NCBI RefSeq assembly: GCF_013401435.1 | Contig: NZ_JACBGN010000008.1 | Span: 1 to 61,173 of the forward strand | Length of the DNA: 61,173 nucleotides | Direction of reading: 5' to 3' | From: Streptomyces sp. BR123 | GTDB taxonomy: Bacteria > Actinomycetota > Actinomycetes > Streptomycetales > Streptomycetaceae | Shown: positions 25,295 through 34,405 of the stretch, one piece after another | How the letters are laid out: each line of letters opens with the position of its first letter | How positions within the stretch are numbered: position 1 is the first letter of the stretch | Translations under genes and position numbers: made by a program | The notes under the pieces: model-generated | What the model was told of the DNA's origin: nothing | Databases searched by the model: none | What the model saw: only the letters and a program-made list of their open reading frames with translations

Positions 25295-25926
25295 CCGCCG
25301 TGCGGCCCCGGCTGCTCCAGGCGCTGTCAGTCTTCTCCACCGGCCTGCTGGCCGGTGCGTTCGGCTACGGCGCAGCCAACCTCGTCCCGACGTTCAACAC
25401 CGTGCCCATCGAGATGAGACTCGACTTCCACACCGCCCTGATGACGATGAACGGCATCACCGTGCAGGGCGCGATGGCGGTCTCGGCCCTCGGCTCCTTC
25501 GCCCTGGCCGTTGCCGAGCGCGGCCGGGCGCGCGTCCTCGCCGGGGCGGCGGGACTCCTGGTGGTCTCTTCCTTCCTGATCACCCGGTTCGGGAACGTCC
25601 CCATCAACGGCCGCATCAAGCAGTGGGCCGCCACCGTGCCGCCGGCCGGGCACGAGGAAGTCCTCCGCCGCTGGGAACTGTTCAACAACGCCCGCACCCT
25701 GACCGCCGCGGTCGCCTTCGGGCTGCTCGTCCTCCTCGCCCTCCGGCCGCACCGCAGGCCCGCGGTGGCGTCGGCGCCGCAGCAGGCGGGGCGGGAGAGC
25801 CTCCCGCCCCGAGGTCTGCCGCTTCCGGACTCGGGGGCCGATCACCGAGGAGGAGACGGCGGCCGGCGGGACTCCGAGGGGTTCGGCATCGAGGACGAGT
25901 GGCGTGCGGTCACCCCGCTCCCTTGA
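25291..25926 (+). CDS. DUF1772 (anthrone oxygenase-like) membrane protein
   Basis: 211 residues from a GTG at 25291 that overlaps the previous stop. Four hydrophobic segments and the motifs FGYGAANLVPTFNTVP, NGITVQGAMAV and NVPINGRIKQWA are those of the DUF1772/anthrone-oxygenase-like family. About 60 residues of charged, low-complexity tail follow the last helix and overlap the next convergent gene by 17 bp. It probably works with the coupled MDMPI protein on a small organic substrate. Confidence 0.8.
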   Translation: MTAVRPRLLQALSVFSTGLLAGAFGYGAANLVPTFNTVPIEMRLDFHTALMTMNGITVQGAMAVSALGSFALAVAERGRARVLAGAAGLLVVSSFLITRFGNVPINGRIKQWAATVPPAGHEEVLRRWELFNNARTLTAAVAFGLLVLLALRPHRRPAVASAPQQAGRESLPPRGLPLPDSGADHRGGDGGRRDSEGFGIEDEWRAVTPLP

Positions 25927-26104
25927 CCGCCGTGCGAGCGGTGGGCGTCCGCGCGGTGTCGGCTGCGTCGTGCGGCCCGCCGGCTTCGTGGGGCGGTGCG
26001 GCGGCCTCCATGAGGTCGTACATCCGGTCCAGGAGCCTTCCGAAGTCACGCCACGGTGTTTCCCCGTCCTTGCCCGTACGGCTGCTTCTCGGCAGGGCCG
26101 CCAT
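25910..26104 (-). CDS. Small hypothetical protein (64 residues)
   Basis: The ATG at 26104 is preceded by a strong GGAGGTGGACC ribosome binding site, which is the main reason to call this gene. The product has an amphipathic stretch WRDFGRLLDRMYDLMEAA and a charged tail. It loosely recalls the N-terminal arm of actinomycete Hsp20 proteins, but no alpha-crystallin domain follows. Function unknown. Confidence 0.55.
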   Translation of the reverse strand: MAALPRSSRTGKDGETPWRDFGRLLDRMYDLMEAAAPPHEAGGPHDAADTARTPTARTAVKGAG

Positions 26105-26245
26105 GGTCCACCTCCGGATCCGAGGCGGTGGCGCCGCCCTGACCGGCGTACGCCCCGCACTGTGGACGAGTCGTCTTCCCCGGTGGGCGGATTTTCATGC
26201 GGCTGGTGACCCCCTCGTAGGGTGACGGGTTCGGAGGGTGACGGG

Positions 26246-27043
26246 TCAGAGGTCGCACACGGGCCGGGTGGAGAAGTCCTCGTACAGGCCTTCGCCGTCC
26301 GGGCCGTGAACGAACTCGGCGTGGAAGGGGTTGCGGTTGGCGGTGGCCAGGGGCAGCCATCCCAGCAGGGGGCCGTAGCCACCGCAGGCCGACTCGCCGC
26401 CGTCACCGCCATGTACCGCGGTGGGGTCGTTCGTGAGCTCCGTGCGGTACGTGTCGTAGGCGATGTGCAGGCCAAGCGCGTTCGGCTGGTGCTGCGGACC
26501 GGTCCGGTCCTCGTAGGGGATCCGGTCGAGGGGGCAGTCGTCGCCCCACCGGAACAGGGTGTCCGCCCCGGCTCCGCAGGCGTGCTCCCATTCGTCGGGG
26601 CTCGGCATGCGCAGGCCGCGGGCGGCGAGCAGATCCGGCATGTCGGCGGGAGGCTCGGTGAGGTCCTCGTCCTCCACCGCCATGAGCACCGTTCGGAGGG
26701 CCACGCGTCGGCGCCGGCTGAGCAGCTGTGCCAGGTGCGCCTTCAGGTCCGGGCCGCACCCGAATCCCTCCTCCAGGCTCTCCCGGTAGTCGGCGTTCTG
26801 CTCGGGCGTCGGCTGCCAGGCATCGAGGTCGAACCCGAGGGTGACCGTGCCGCCCGGCACGAGAGCGAACTCCTGACCGCTCCGCTCGATCCGGGCGCGG
26901 TGCATCCGGGCGCCCAGGTGCTCGACGGCATCGACGGCGATCAGGCGGCCTCCCGCCGAATCGGCCGCCTGCCGGGCGACTCGGCGAGCGGTGTGAAAGT
27001 CGAAGGATCGCCACTGGTCAAAGGTCAAGTCGGCTGTGGACAT
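26246..27043 (-). CDS. SUMF1/formylglycine-generating-enzyme-like protein
   Basis: 265 residues from the ATG at 27043, with no strong ribosome binding site. Features are FALVPGGTVTLGFD (like the FxMG opening of the fold), RMPSPDEWEHACGAGADTLFRWGDDCP (the conserved WE-A-G...WG core) and the late NRNPFHAEFV. SUMF1-like domains include formylglycine-generating enzymes, EgtB-type proteins and inactive binding domains. The canonical paired catalytic cysteines and FRVVR ending are not evident, so it is unlikely to be a true sulfatase activator. Confidence 0.7.
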   Translation of the reverse strand: MSTADLTFDQWRSFDFHTARRVARQAADSAGGRLIAVDAVEHLGARMHRARIERSGQEFALVPGGTVTLGFDLDAWQPTPEQNADYRESLEEGFGCGPDLKAHLAQLLSRRRRVALRTVLMAVEDEDLTEPPADMPDLLAARGLRMPSPDEWEHACGAGADTLFRWGDDCPLDRIPYEDRTGPQHQPNALGLHIAYDTYRTELTNDPTAVHGGDGGESACGGYGPLLGWLPLATANRNPFHAEFVHGPDGEGLYEDFSTRPVCDL

Positions 27044-27087
27044 GCGGCGCAGTCTTGCACGCCGGACTGACAGGGCCCGGCCCGCCG

Positions 27088-29043
27088 TCACGGGTTGCCG
27101 GTCGGTGTGCGTCGGCGGCCCAGGAGTTCGGCTAGGCCCTGGCGGGTGGCGGCGATCAGGACGCGGTCCTGTGCGGTCAGGGCGCGGCCCGGATCCACGT
27201 CCCAGACGAGGCCCCCGGCGGCGTCGCCCTCGCGGCGCGCGCCCGACAGGTGCGGGCGGCGTTCCGTGCGGGCCCCGGCGTGCAGCGCGATGACGCGCCA
27301 GGCGCCCGGGCGGAAGGATTCCGTGACCGTGCGCCCCTCCAGCTCCGGCAGTCCTGCCACCTCGACGGCAGCGATCAGCAGGACACACCGTTCCACGGGG
27401 ATGGCGCCGAGGATCTGCCGTCCCATCATCGCGCCGGCGAAGGCGGGGCCGGCGAGGTGGGTGACGCTGCGGCTGCGGGTGAGCGCCGCCGGATGCGCCG
27501 TGCTCAGGGTGCGGTCGACGGCCTCGGCGAAGTCGTCGTCGTCCAGGCGCAGTACGACGCGCAGGTCCCCCTTGACCGTGCGGGCGTGCAGGACCGCCTC
27601 CAGGTTGGTGGTGTCCGAGCTGGTCAGCGCGATCAGGGCGCGCGCCCGGTGGACGCGGGCCGCCTCCAGCACGCCCTCCTCGGTGACGTCCCCCATCACC
27701 ACCGGCACGTGCAGGCGGCGGGCGAGCGCCAGCCCGCGGGCCAGGGAATCCGCCTCCAGGCACACCACCGGGATGCCGAGCTCCCGGAGGCGGGCGAGCA
27801 CGCGCGTGCCGATCTTCCCCAGTCCCACGAGGACCACGTGCCCCGAGAGGTTTCCCGGCGGCCGCCTGAGCCCCGCGGCCGTCCGGAACGCACCCAGGGC
27901 CTCCAGTGCTGCGGCCACGAGGACGGGCAGCAGGAGCATGCCCACGAACCCGCCGAGCACCTGGAGCAGCTGCCGTACGGGTGGTTCCCGTACGGCCGGG
28001 TCGTTGAAGGCGAAGATGTCGAGGAGCGTCACGTACGCGGCGTGGAACGGGGTGTCGCCCGTGGTCAGCCACGAGGCCAGGCCGAGTGCCGCCACGGCGG
28101 CCGCGACCCCGGCGAGCGACCAGTTCAGGCGCGGGGGGAACAGGGATGCCAGGGAACCCAGTTGGGCCGCCGCGCCCGGGATGCGGGAGGCGATGCGCCG
28201 GCGCCCCGGGGGCGGGACGACTTCGAGGGCGACGAGGGTGAGGGTTCCGGCGCGTGCGGTCTCGCGGTCGTCGGGCAGCAGCCACGGCCCGCGGTCACGG
28301 CCCCGGTCGCAGTCGCGGTCCCACCTCCGTACGGGGCCTCGGTGGTCCTCGGGGCCGTCGGGGTCCGTCGGGAGCAGCGCCAGGGTGCAGAGCGTGCGGG
28401 CGGGCGGGGTGCCGCGCCGCCGGGGAGGGCGTTCCACGGCTCTGAGCAGGAGTCCGTCCGCCTGGACGACTTTGCTGGTGCCTGCGACCGCGGTGGCCGC
28501 GAAGGCGGGTGCCGCCGTGTCCGCGTCCGACAGGACGGTGGTGGAGGCGTCCTGATCGGGCCGGCCCGTCGCCGGGGCCGCGACGGCCGCCGCCTGGTCG
28601 AGCAGTTCGGCCAGGTGCAGCCCGAGCTTGCGGTTGTACAGGCGGATGACGAGGCGGAGGCGGGGGTTGAGGCGTCGGGCCACGAGGGCGGCCTGCACGT
28701 TGCGGTCGTCGTCCTCGTAGAGGAGGGAGAGCGCCGGCGCGCCGCCCACTCCTGCGGCGGCCAGGACCGCTTCGTCGGGCTCCGCGGCCTCCACGATCCG
28801 CAGTTCGCGCACCGCGGGCCGCTCCGCTGCCGGGACCGCGTCCCACGGCCTGGCCGGCGGTACGCGGGCGAACAGCCCGATGCCCGCCCCCGGGCCCTGG
28901 CCATGGCCGTACCCGTGGGTGTGCCCCAGGACCCGCTCGGCTTCGCGGGCGGCGGGCACGACCAGGGTGACGGGTTCGCCGTACACGTCGAGGAGTTCCG
29001 CGGCGACCCGGTGGGCGAGACCGTCGTCGCCGCAGACGAGCAT
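27088..29043 (-). CDS. Double-RCK (TrkA-N) channel-like membrane protein
   Basis: 651 residues from the ATG at 29043 (MLVCGDDGLAHRVAAELL); a GTG at 29097 would add 18 residues. The first NAD-binding RCK-like domain is at the N-terminus. Two transmembrane helices (LNWSLAGVAAAVAALGLAS and VLGGFVGMLLLPVLVAAA) flank a short re-entrant region, and a second RCK domain begins with HVVLVGLGKIGTRVLARL. RCK domains gate potassium channels and transporters. The loop between the helices reads AAYVTLLDIFAF, not the TVGYG filter, so potassium conduction is doubtful. Confidence 0.82.
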   Translation of the reverse strand: MLVCGDDGLAHRVAAELLDVYGEPVTLVVPAAREAERVLGHTHGYGHGQGPGAGIGLFARVPPARPWDAVPAAERPAVRELRIVEAAEPDEAVLAAAGVGGAPALSLLYEDDDRNVQAALVARRLNPRLRLVIRLYNRKLGLHLAELLDQAAAVAAPATGRPDQDASTTVLSDADTAAPAFAATAVAGTSKVVQADGLLLRAVERPPRRRGTPPARTLCTLALLPTDPDGPEDHRGPVRRWDRDCDRGRDRGPWLLPDDRETARAGTLTLVALEVVPPPGRRRIASRIPGAAAQLGSLASLFPPRLNWSLAGVAAAVAALGLASWLTTGDTPFHAAYVTLLDIFAFNDPAVREPPVRQLLQVLGGFVGMLLLPVLVAAALEALGAFRTAAGLRRPPGNLSGHVVLVGLGKIGTRVLARLRELGIPVVCLEADSLARGLALARRLHVPVVMGDVTEEGVLEAARVHRARALIALTSSDTTNLEAVLHARTVKGDLRVVLRLDDDDFAEAVDRTLSTAHPAALTRSRSVTHLAGPAFAGAMMGRQILGAIPVERCVLLIAAVEVAGLPELEGRTVTESFRPGAWRVIALHAGARTERRPHLSGARREGDAAGGLVWDVDPGRALTAQDRVLIAATRQGLAELLGRRRTPTGNP

Positions 29044-29304
29044 TCGTCCGCCGGGCTCCGTGAAGAGGGGGATCCGGGAGTAACGCGAGGGCCGCACGTC
29101 GGAATGATGCCTCGTCGGGCGGGCGGGCAAGCGTGGGAGAGGGCAGGCGGGAGAGGCCCGAGGGGCAAAGGAGCGGTGGGGAGGTGCTCTCCCGCGGTCC
29201 GTGCGCGCCGTCACCGGCACCGGCGCACGACGACACCGCGGACCCGCCCGGATCCGGGGGCTTCCCGCCGCGGGCGGAGTCCCGGCGGCCCCGGCGGCCC
29301 CGCC

Positions 29305-30768
29305 CTAGCGGACCCGGAAGTTGGCCATCATGCCCATGGCCGAGTGGTCCAGCAGGTGGCAGTGGTAGACGTACGTGCCCCGGTGGCTGTTGAAGGTGGC
29401 GTGCAGTTTCACCGTCTCGCCGGGGAACAGCTGGACCGTGTCCTTCAGGCCCGCCTCGGCGGGGGCGGCCGGGAGGCCGTTGCGCTCCAGCACGCGGAAC
29501 TGGACCAGGTGCATGTGGAAGTTGTGCGGGATCCGCTGGTTGGCGTTGGTCACCGTCCATGTCTCGGAGGTTCCGAAGGTGACCGTCTGGTCGATCCGGT
29601 CCGGGTCCCACTGCAGTCCGTCCATGAAGCCGCGCGCGTCGGTGCGGCCGTCCTCGTCCATGCTGAGGACGATCTTCCGCTCGACCGCGGGCCTGGGCAG
29701 GGCGTCCACCGTCGGCAGGGTGCGCAGCACGTCCGGGATCCGGCTCGGGTCGGGGGCGGTGCGGACCACGTCGAAGCGGAGCACGTTGCCGGGTTCGGTG
29801 GTGCCCGGGCCCGGCATGTTCTGCAGGACGATCTTCGTGCCGACCGGGTAGCGGGAGAAGTCGATGACCACGTCGGCGCGTTCCGCCGGGGACAGCGGGA
29901 TGGTGTCGGTCGTGAACGGGCGCTCCAGCAGGCCGCCGTCGGAGCCGATCTGCACCATCTGCCCGCCGTCGGCGAGGCGCAGCTTGAGGAAGCGGAGGTT
30001 GGAGGTGTTGAGCAGGCGGAAGCGGTACTTGCGGGCGGCGACCTCCACGTACGGGCTCGGGCGGCCGTTGGCGAGCAGCGTGGTGCGGCCCCGGAAGTCG
30101 TCCATCCGGTAGACCAGCTGCCCGTTCTCGTCGAAGCGGGCGTCGCGCAGCGCGATGGGCATCTCGTACTGTCCGGAGGGCAGCGGCAGGGCGCGCTCGG
30201 TGTCGTCCGTCAGGACGTACGTCCCCGACAGGCCCCGGTAGACGTGCTCGGCCTCCATGTGGTGGGCGTGGTCGTGGAACCACAGGGTGGCGTTCGGCTG
30301 CTGGTTCGGGTAGGTGTACGTGCGCGTCGTGCCCGGGGCGACGGTGTCCATCGGGCTGCCGTCGTTCTCCGGGGAGACTTCCGCGCCGTGCAGGTGCACG
30401 GCGATCGGCATGTGCAGGGTGTTGCGGTGCCGCACGGTCACCTGCCGGCCGCTGCGGGCCCGCAGCACCGGACCCGGGAAGTGGCCGTCGTAGGTGAGCA
30501 CCTTGGTCCGGACGCCGGGCAGGATCTCCCGGGACACCTCCTTGACCGTGACGCGGTACGCGTCCACCCCGCCGTGCGTGGAGTACGGCGTGAGGACGGG
30601 GAGCTGCGGCATTCTCACCGTGAACGGCGGCGGGACGGCCACCGGGCCCGTCTCGTCGGCTGCCCGGGCCGTACCGGACTGCAGCACGGGCAGCAGTCCG
30701 GCGCCGGTGATCAGGCCCGCCCCCGTCGTGGACAGGGCGCCGACGAGCAGGCGTCTTCTGGTGACCAT
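29305..30768 (-). CDS. Tat-exported multicopper oxidase
   Basis: 487 residues from the ATG at 30768 after AGGAGGGC. The N-terminus RRRLLVG with a hydrophobic stretch fits a twin-arginine signal. Copper ligands are complete: H125/H127 (HLHG), H165/H167 (HDHAHH), HNFHMH, and the C-terminal H469-C470-H471...H475...M480 with a methionine axial ligand at the type 1 site. Relatives include CotA, bilirubin oxidase and CueO. Likely acts on phenolics or metal ions outside the membrane. Confidence 0.93.
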   Translation of the reverse strand: MVTRRRLLVGALSTTGAGLITGAGLLPVLQSGTARAADETGPVAVPPPFTVRMPQLPVLTPYSTHGGVDAYRVTVKEVSREILPGVRTKVLTYDGHFPGPVLRARSGRQVTVRHRNTLHMPIAVHLHGAEVSPENDGSPMDTVAPGTTRTYTYPNQQPNATLWFHDHAHHMEAEHVYRGLSGTYVLTDDTERALPLPSGQYEMPIALRDARFDENGQLVYRMDDFRGRTTLLANGRPSPYVEVAARKYRFRLLNTSNLRFLKLRLADGGQMVQIGSDGGLLERPFTTDTIPLSPAERADVVIDFSRYPVGTKIVLQNMPGPGTTEPGNVLRFDVVRTAPDPSRIPDVLRTLPTVDALPRPAVERKIVLSMDEDGRTDARGFMDGLQWDPDRIDQTVTFGTSETWTVTNANQRIPHNFHMHLVQFRVLERNGLPAAPAEAGLKDTVQLFPGETVKLHATFNSHRGTYVYHCHLLDHSAMGMMANFRVR

Positions 30769-31238
30769 GGGTGCCCTCCTGGGAAGAACGAGGAAGCGTC
30801 GCATCGGCGTTCACATGCCGAACGCTGGGCCTCATGATCCGGAGATCGACCCGGGCAACTCCCCCCTGATGTCAGAGAATGTCAGGTATCGCCCCGCCTG
30901 TTGATCGGCCCGATGCCTCCGCTTCCGCCGGAGTGGAACGGGTGTCCCCCGGTGGTCCGCCGGGTGCTGCGCCTTCGGTGCGCGTGGCCGATTCCTCACG
31001 GCCCTGAGGTCCCGCTCCCCCGCGTACGGATCCCGCTGCACCCACGCCTCCGGCCCGGCCCGGCCGCCCGCCGGGAGGCGAGGCGCAGCAGCGCCACCGG
31101 AATGCGCACCGGCGGCTCCCCTTCTGCCCGGGAGCGCCCGGGGGGCCGTTCGAGTGGCACGGCCGTGCACTCCGGGCCAGGGTGGGGGCACGGCCCCGTG
31201 TCGTACGGGCCCGGGCTCCACGCGGAGGGAGACGGCAC
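30769..31238. other. Intergenic region without a convincing gene
   Basis: About 470 bp between the divergent multicopper oxidase and small secreted-protein genes. It should contain both promoters; I could not fix their -10 and -35 boxes. Frames on both strands are arginine/proline-rich shadows. Confidence 0.45.
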
Positions 31239-31625
31239 GTGCGTTCGGCGAAGCTCGGCATGGCCGCAGGCCTGCTGGCGGCTGCCACGCTGGGGCCGAC
31301 GGCCCCGGTGGCGGCCCCGCCCCCGGCCCCGGCTCCGGCGTCGGCTTCCGCGGGGAAGACCGCCACCGCGGCGCCCCTCGTGTTCTGCGGAACCGCCGCG
31401 GCCTTCGGGCTCGGGGTGTCGGCCGACCGGGCCTCGTCGTGTGCCGTCGCGCTGCGGGTCGCAGCCGCCTACACCGGGATTCTGCCCCACACGCGGGGCG
31501 CGCCCGTCGAAGTCCGCGCGGGGGGAACCACGTGGCTGTGCCGGGAGCGGCAGGGCAACCCCGATCCGTACCAGGAGTGCCTCGACACGGGCGACAGCGG
31601 CCGGAGGGTCACGCTGACCTCCTGA
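31239..31625 (+). CDS. Small secreted protein of unknown function
   Basis: 128 residues from a GTG at 31239 after GGAGGGAG. Signal peptide or membrane-start followed by an alanine/proline linker; the mature domain starts near APLVFCGTAAAFG and has four cysteines (FCG, SSCAV, WLCRE, QECLD), suggesting two disulfides. No family recognised. It converges on the phosphodiesterase gene. Confidence 0.65.
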   Translation: MRSAKLGMAAGLLAAATLGPTAPVAAPPPAPAPASASAGKTATAAPLVFCGTAAAFGLGVSADRASSCAVALRVAAAYTGILPHTRGAPVEVRAGGTTWLCRERQGNPDPYQECLDTGDSGRRVTLTS

Positions 31626-31651
31626 CCTCCTGACCTTCTCCGTCTCGCGGG

Positions 31652-32155
31652 TCAGCGGCGCGGCGGGAGCCGGTGCAGGGTGACGTCGTGGAGCGCCCCG
31701 TCGGAGACGGTGAGGGTCATGAAGGTGCAGAACGGCTGCCGTCTGCGGTCGGTGGGCGAGCCGGGGTTGAGCAGGCGCAGTCCGCCGGGGGCTGTGGAGT
31801 TCCAGGGGATGTGGCTGTGCCCGAACACGAGGACGTCCAGGTCGGGGAAGCGCTCTGCGCAGCGGCGTTCCCGCCCGGCGGCCGCGCCGGTCTCGTGCAC
31901 CACGCCGAACCGCAGCCCCGCCAGGCGGGCGCGGGCGACCTCGGGCAGGCGCCGGCGCAGCGGTGGGCCGTCGTTGTTGCCGTACACGGCGATGAGCCGG
32001 CGGGCCCGGGATTCCAGGAGGTCGAGGGTGGCCTCGTCGGTCCAGTCTCCGGCGTGGACGACGGCGTCCGCCTCGTCGACGGCGGCCAGGAGCGCCTGCG
32101 GGAGGCTCTTGGCGCGGGCGGGGACGTGCGTGTCCGAGGTCAGCAGCAGCCGCAT
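31652..32155 (-). CDS. YfcE/MJ0936-type metallophosphodiesterase
   Basis: 167 residues from the ATG at 32155 (MRLLLTSDTHVPARAKSL). The calcineurin-like motifs are in order: D-x-H (SDTH), GDWTDE, GNND, and the histidines of HETG and GHSHIPW. YfcE-type enzymes hydrolyse phosphodiesters, including 2',3'-cyclic nucleotides in some members. It lies 117 bp downstream of the RNA ligase gene on the same strand, so a role in RNA end processing is possible but not shown. Confidence 0.88.
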   Translation of the reverse strand: MRLLLTSDTHVPARAKSLPQALLAAVDEADAVVHAGDWTDEATLDLLESRARRLIAVYGNNDGPPLRRRLPEVARARLAGLRFGVVHETGAAAGRERRCAERFPDLDVLVFGHSHIPWNSTAPGGLRLLNPGSPTDRRRQPFCTFMTLTVSDGALHDVTLHRLPPRR

Positions 32156-32272
32156 GCCCCCACGGTAGACGGGGCCGGACGGACTCCGGGCCACACGCCG
32201 GTCAGGACGTGGGGCGCCGGCCGGGGACGCCGGGCGCCGGTCGGCTCACGGGGCCGGGGAACGGCAGCCGGC

Positions 32273-33295
32273 TCAGGCGGGGGCGCAGCGGTCGGTGGCG
32301 TCGTAGTGGGCGAGGGCCAGGGCTCCGGGGTGCAGTGCGCGTTCCAGGGCCTGGGCGAGGTCGTTCTCCAGGCCGCCCAGGGCTTCGGCCAGTTCCTCCA
32401 CCGCGTCGCGGGCGGTTTCGGCCGCGATCGACTCGGGCGGTGTGCGCGGGCCCAGTTTGCTGACGGCGGCCGCCGCGCGGGCCGGGGTGAGCAGCGCGGT
32501 GGCCCGGCCGAGGAGCCAGCCGGGCACACCGGCGGCGCCTTCGGCCGGTGCCAGGTAGGGGCGGGAGCCGTCGAAGCGGTCGTCCTCGGCGAAGGAGGGC
32601 TGTTTGACCTTGGCGATCGGGCGTGGCGGGGTCGCGGTTCCGTCCGTGGCCCGCCATTCGCCCGCGGGCTTGAGTACGAGCCCCTCCGCCAGGTTGCCGG
32701 GCAGTTCGGGCAGTCCCAGCAGTGCCGGTACCCGGGTCGGGAACACCGGCCCGTGTTCGCGGACCCGGTGGAGGGTGCCGTGCGCGAGGAGCGGCGCGCA
32801 GTGCAGGCCCGCGGCGTCCGCGGCACGGCGCAGGGCCCGGTCGGCGACCCAGCGGACACCGTCGCCGGTGCGGATCGTGGCGTCGAAGGGCAGCCAGAGG
32901 AGGTGCGGGGCGTACCAGATGCCGGTCTGGACCGGATCGGTGTCCGGGGTGGCGGGCACATCCGGGTGCGGGTAGCGGCCGCCCGCCAGTTCACCGTAGA
33001 CCGTGACCGGCGCCGAGGCGTCCGCGCCGTGGTCGCGGCGCAGGGCGGCGGCGCAGCGGTCCGCGGCGACGGCCAGGGCCGGCCAGATCCGTCCCACTCC
33101 GAAGAAGTCGTCCAGGCCGCTCTCGCCGAGCAGTTCGCGGCGCTTGGCCGGGCGCACTCCGGCGTCGTCGCACACGACGGCGAAGTTCGCCCCGTGGACC
33201 TTCTCCAGCGCGACCCAGCGCCGGGCCGCCTGTGCCTCGCCGAGCCGGGCCCGGGAGGGGATCTTGGGGTACGGGGACCAGCGGGCCTCAGCCAT
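32273..33295 (-). CDS. ATP-dependent RNA ligase-family protein
   Basis: 340 residues from the ATG at 33295, which overlaps the upstream gene stop (ATGGCTGA). Nucleotidyltransferase motifs are present: motif I K32-V-H-G (EKVHGANFAV), motif III YGE at 100-102, motif IV E204-G-L-V-L-K209 and motif V K229-V-K231. The KxHGxN form of motif I is that of Rnl2- and DRB0094-type RNA ligases rather than DNA ligases. The enzyme should seal RNA ends through a lysine-AMP intermediate. Translational coupling to an RNase Z-like gene supports an RNA processing or repair role. Confidence 0.88.
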   Translation of the reverse strand: MAEARWSPYPKIPSRARLGEAQAARRWVALEKVHGANFAVVCDDAGVRPAKRRELLGESGLDDFFGVGRIWPALAVAADRCAAALRRDHGADASAPVTVYGELAGGRYPHPDVPATPDTDPVQTGIWYAPHLLWLPFDATIRTGDGVRWVADRALRRAADAAGLHCAPLLAHGTLHRVREHGPVFPTRVPALLGLPELPGNLAEGLVLKPAGEWRATDGTATPPRPIAKVKQPSFAEDDRFDGSRPYLAPAEGAAGVPGWLLGRATALLTPARAAAAVSKLGPRTPPESIAAETARDAVEELAEALGGLENDLAQALERALHPGALALAHYDATDRCAPA

Positions 33296-34262
33296 CCGAG
33301 CCGCCGTGCTGGTGCTGTTCGGGCAGCCGGCTGTCCGGGTGCGCCCACAGCAGGACGTTGGCGGGCGGCTGCTCGTCGCGGAAAAAGGCGAGGACGTCCC
33401 GGTCCGAGTGGCGCAGGCTGAAGTGGGTGAGGACGAAGAGGGTGTCCGGATGGGCCTCGACGACGGGTCTGAGCCGGCTCCAGACGGTGTGTCCGACCCG
33501 GTCGGCCCGCTCCAGTTCGGCGTCGTCGAGGTAGGTGCACTCGGTGATGACGACCGGGTACGCGAAGAGCCAGGGGTTGTCCTCGAAGACGGTGACGTGG
33601 GTGTCGCCGAGGAACGCGAACAGGGGCCTGAGCACCTCCCGTTCGACCTCGGAACCTTCCGCACGGCGCTGCGCCAGCATGCGGCCGAACTCCGCGCCCC
33701 GGCCCTGTTCGGCGAGGGAGCGGCGCAGTTCCTCGTACTCGGGCAGCAGTGTCTTGCGGCGTTCGGAGAACGCGTAGCCCACGCACGGCACCTTGTGCAC
33801 GCATTCCACCACCCGTACGTGGTGGCCGCGGCGGCCGAACGTGAACTCGTCGCCGCCGCGGACCCCGTGCAGCCGGCAGTTCGCGGCGAGGGCCGGGTCG
33901 TAGGCGGCGCCGTGGTTCAGTTCGGCGGAGGCCCGCAGGAAGGACTCCACGTACGGCAGTGCCGCGGCGGGCAGGTGGATGTCCACGCCGGCGGGCCTGG
34001 CGGCGAGGTGGTCCAGGTCCTTCGAGTGGTCGTGGTGGGTGTGGGTGAGGAAGACGGTTTCCGGCTGTCGGCCTTCCGCGAGCCCTGCGTCGAGTGCGCA
34101 GCGCAGCTCCGGGATGTGGAAGAACGTTTTGTCGTTGGCGCGCGAGTATCCGGTGAGGGTGAAGTCGGTGCCGGGTATGCGCCAGGTCTTCCACTGGCGG
34201 AACGGGTGCCCCTGCTCCAGCCGATCCGGGTGGGCGGGGGTCCGCGCGGGGGCCTCGGTCAT
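33288..34262 (-). CDS. RNase Z-like metallo-beta-lactamase-fold protein
   Basis: 324 residues from the ATG at 34262 after GGAGGCACC. The metal motif H74-T-H76-H-D78-H79 (THTHHDHSKDL) is intact. The late segments GDTHVTVF, ITECTYLD, VGHTVW and LTHFSLRHS follow RNase Z order (GDT, EATF-like, GH, HFSxRY-like). It lacks an obvious flexible arm. RNase Z matures tRNA 3' ends; this may be a paralogue with a different RNA target. Its stop overlaps the RNA ligase start. Confidence 0.82.
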   Translation of the reverse strand: MTEAPARTPAHPDRLEQGHPFRQWKTWRIPGTDFTLTGYSRANDKTFFHIPELRCALDAGLAEGRQPETVFLTHTHHDHSKDLDHLAARPAGVDIHLPAAALPYVESFLRASAELNHGAAYDPALAANCRLHGVRGGDEFTFGRRGHHVRVVECVHKVPCVGYAFSERRKTLLPEYEELRRSLAEQGRGAEFGRMLAQRRAEGSEVEREVLRPLFAFLGDTHVTVFEDNPWLFAYPVVITECTYLDDAELERADRVGHTVWSRLRPVVEAHPDTLFVLTHFSLRHSDRDVLAFFRDEQPPANVLLWAHPDSRLPEQHQHGGSDG

Positions 34263-34405
34263 CGGTGCCTCCGTCGCGCCGCCGTGATCAGGTGAGAACC
34301 CGATCGTAACGGGCGGTGACCCCCGGCAGCCCGTGGTTTTCCCTGCGTACTCCGGCGCGGCGCCGCGGGCCCGGACGGGCACGGCGCCGGGCCGGGATCG
34401 GCGGG

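Noticed and set aside
27250..30837. Plus-strand open frame of 1195 codons
   Set aside because: It runs antisense to the RCK protein and the multicopper oxidase; composition is that of a high-GC shadow.
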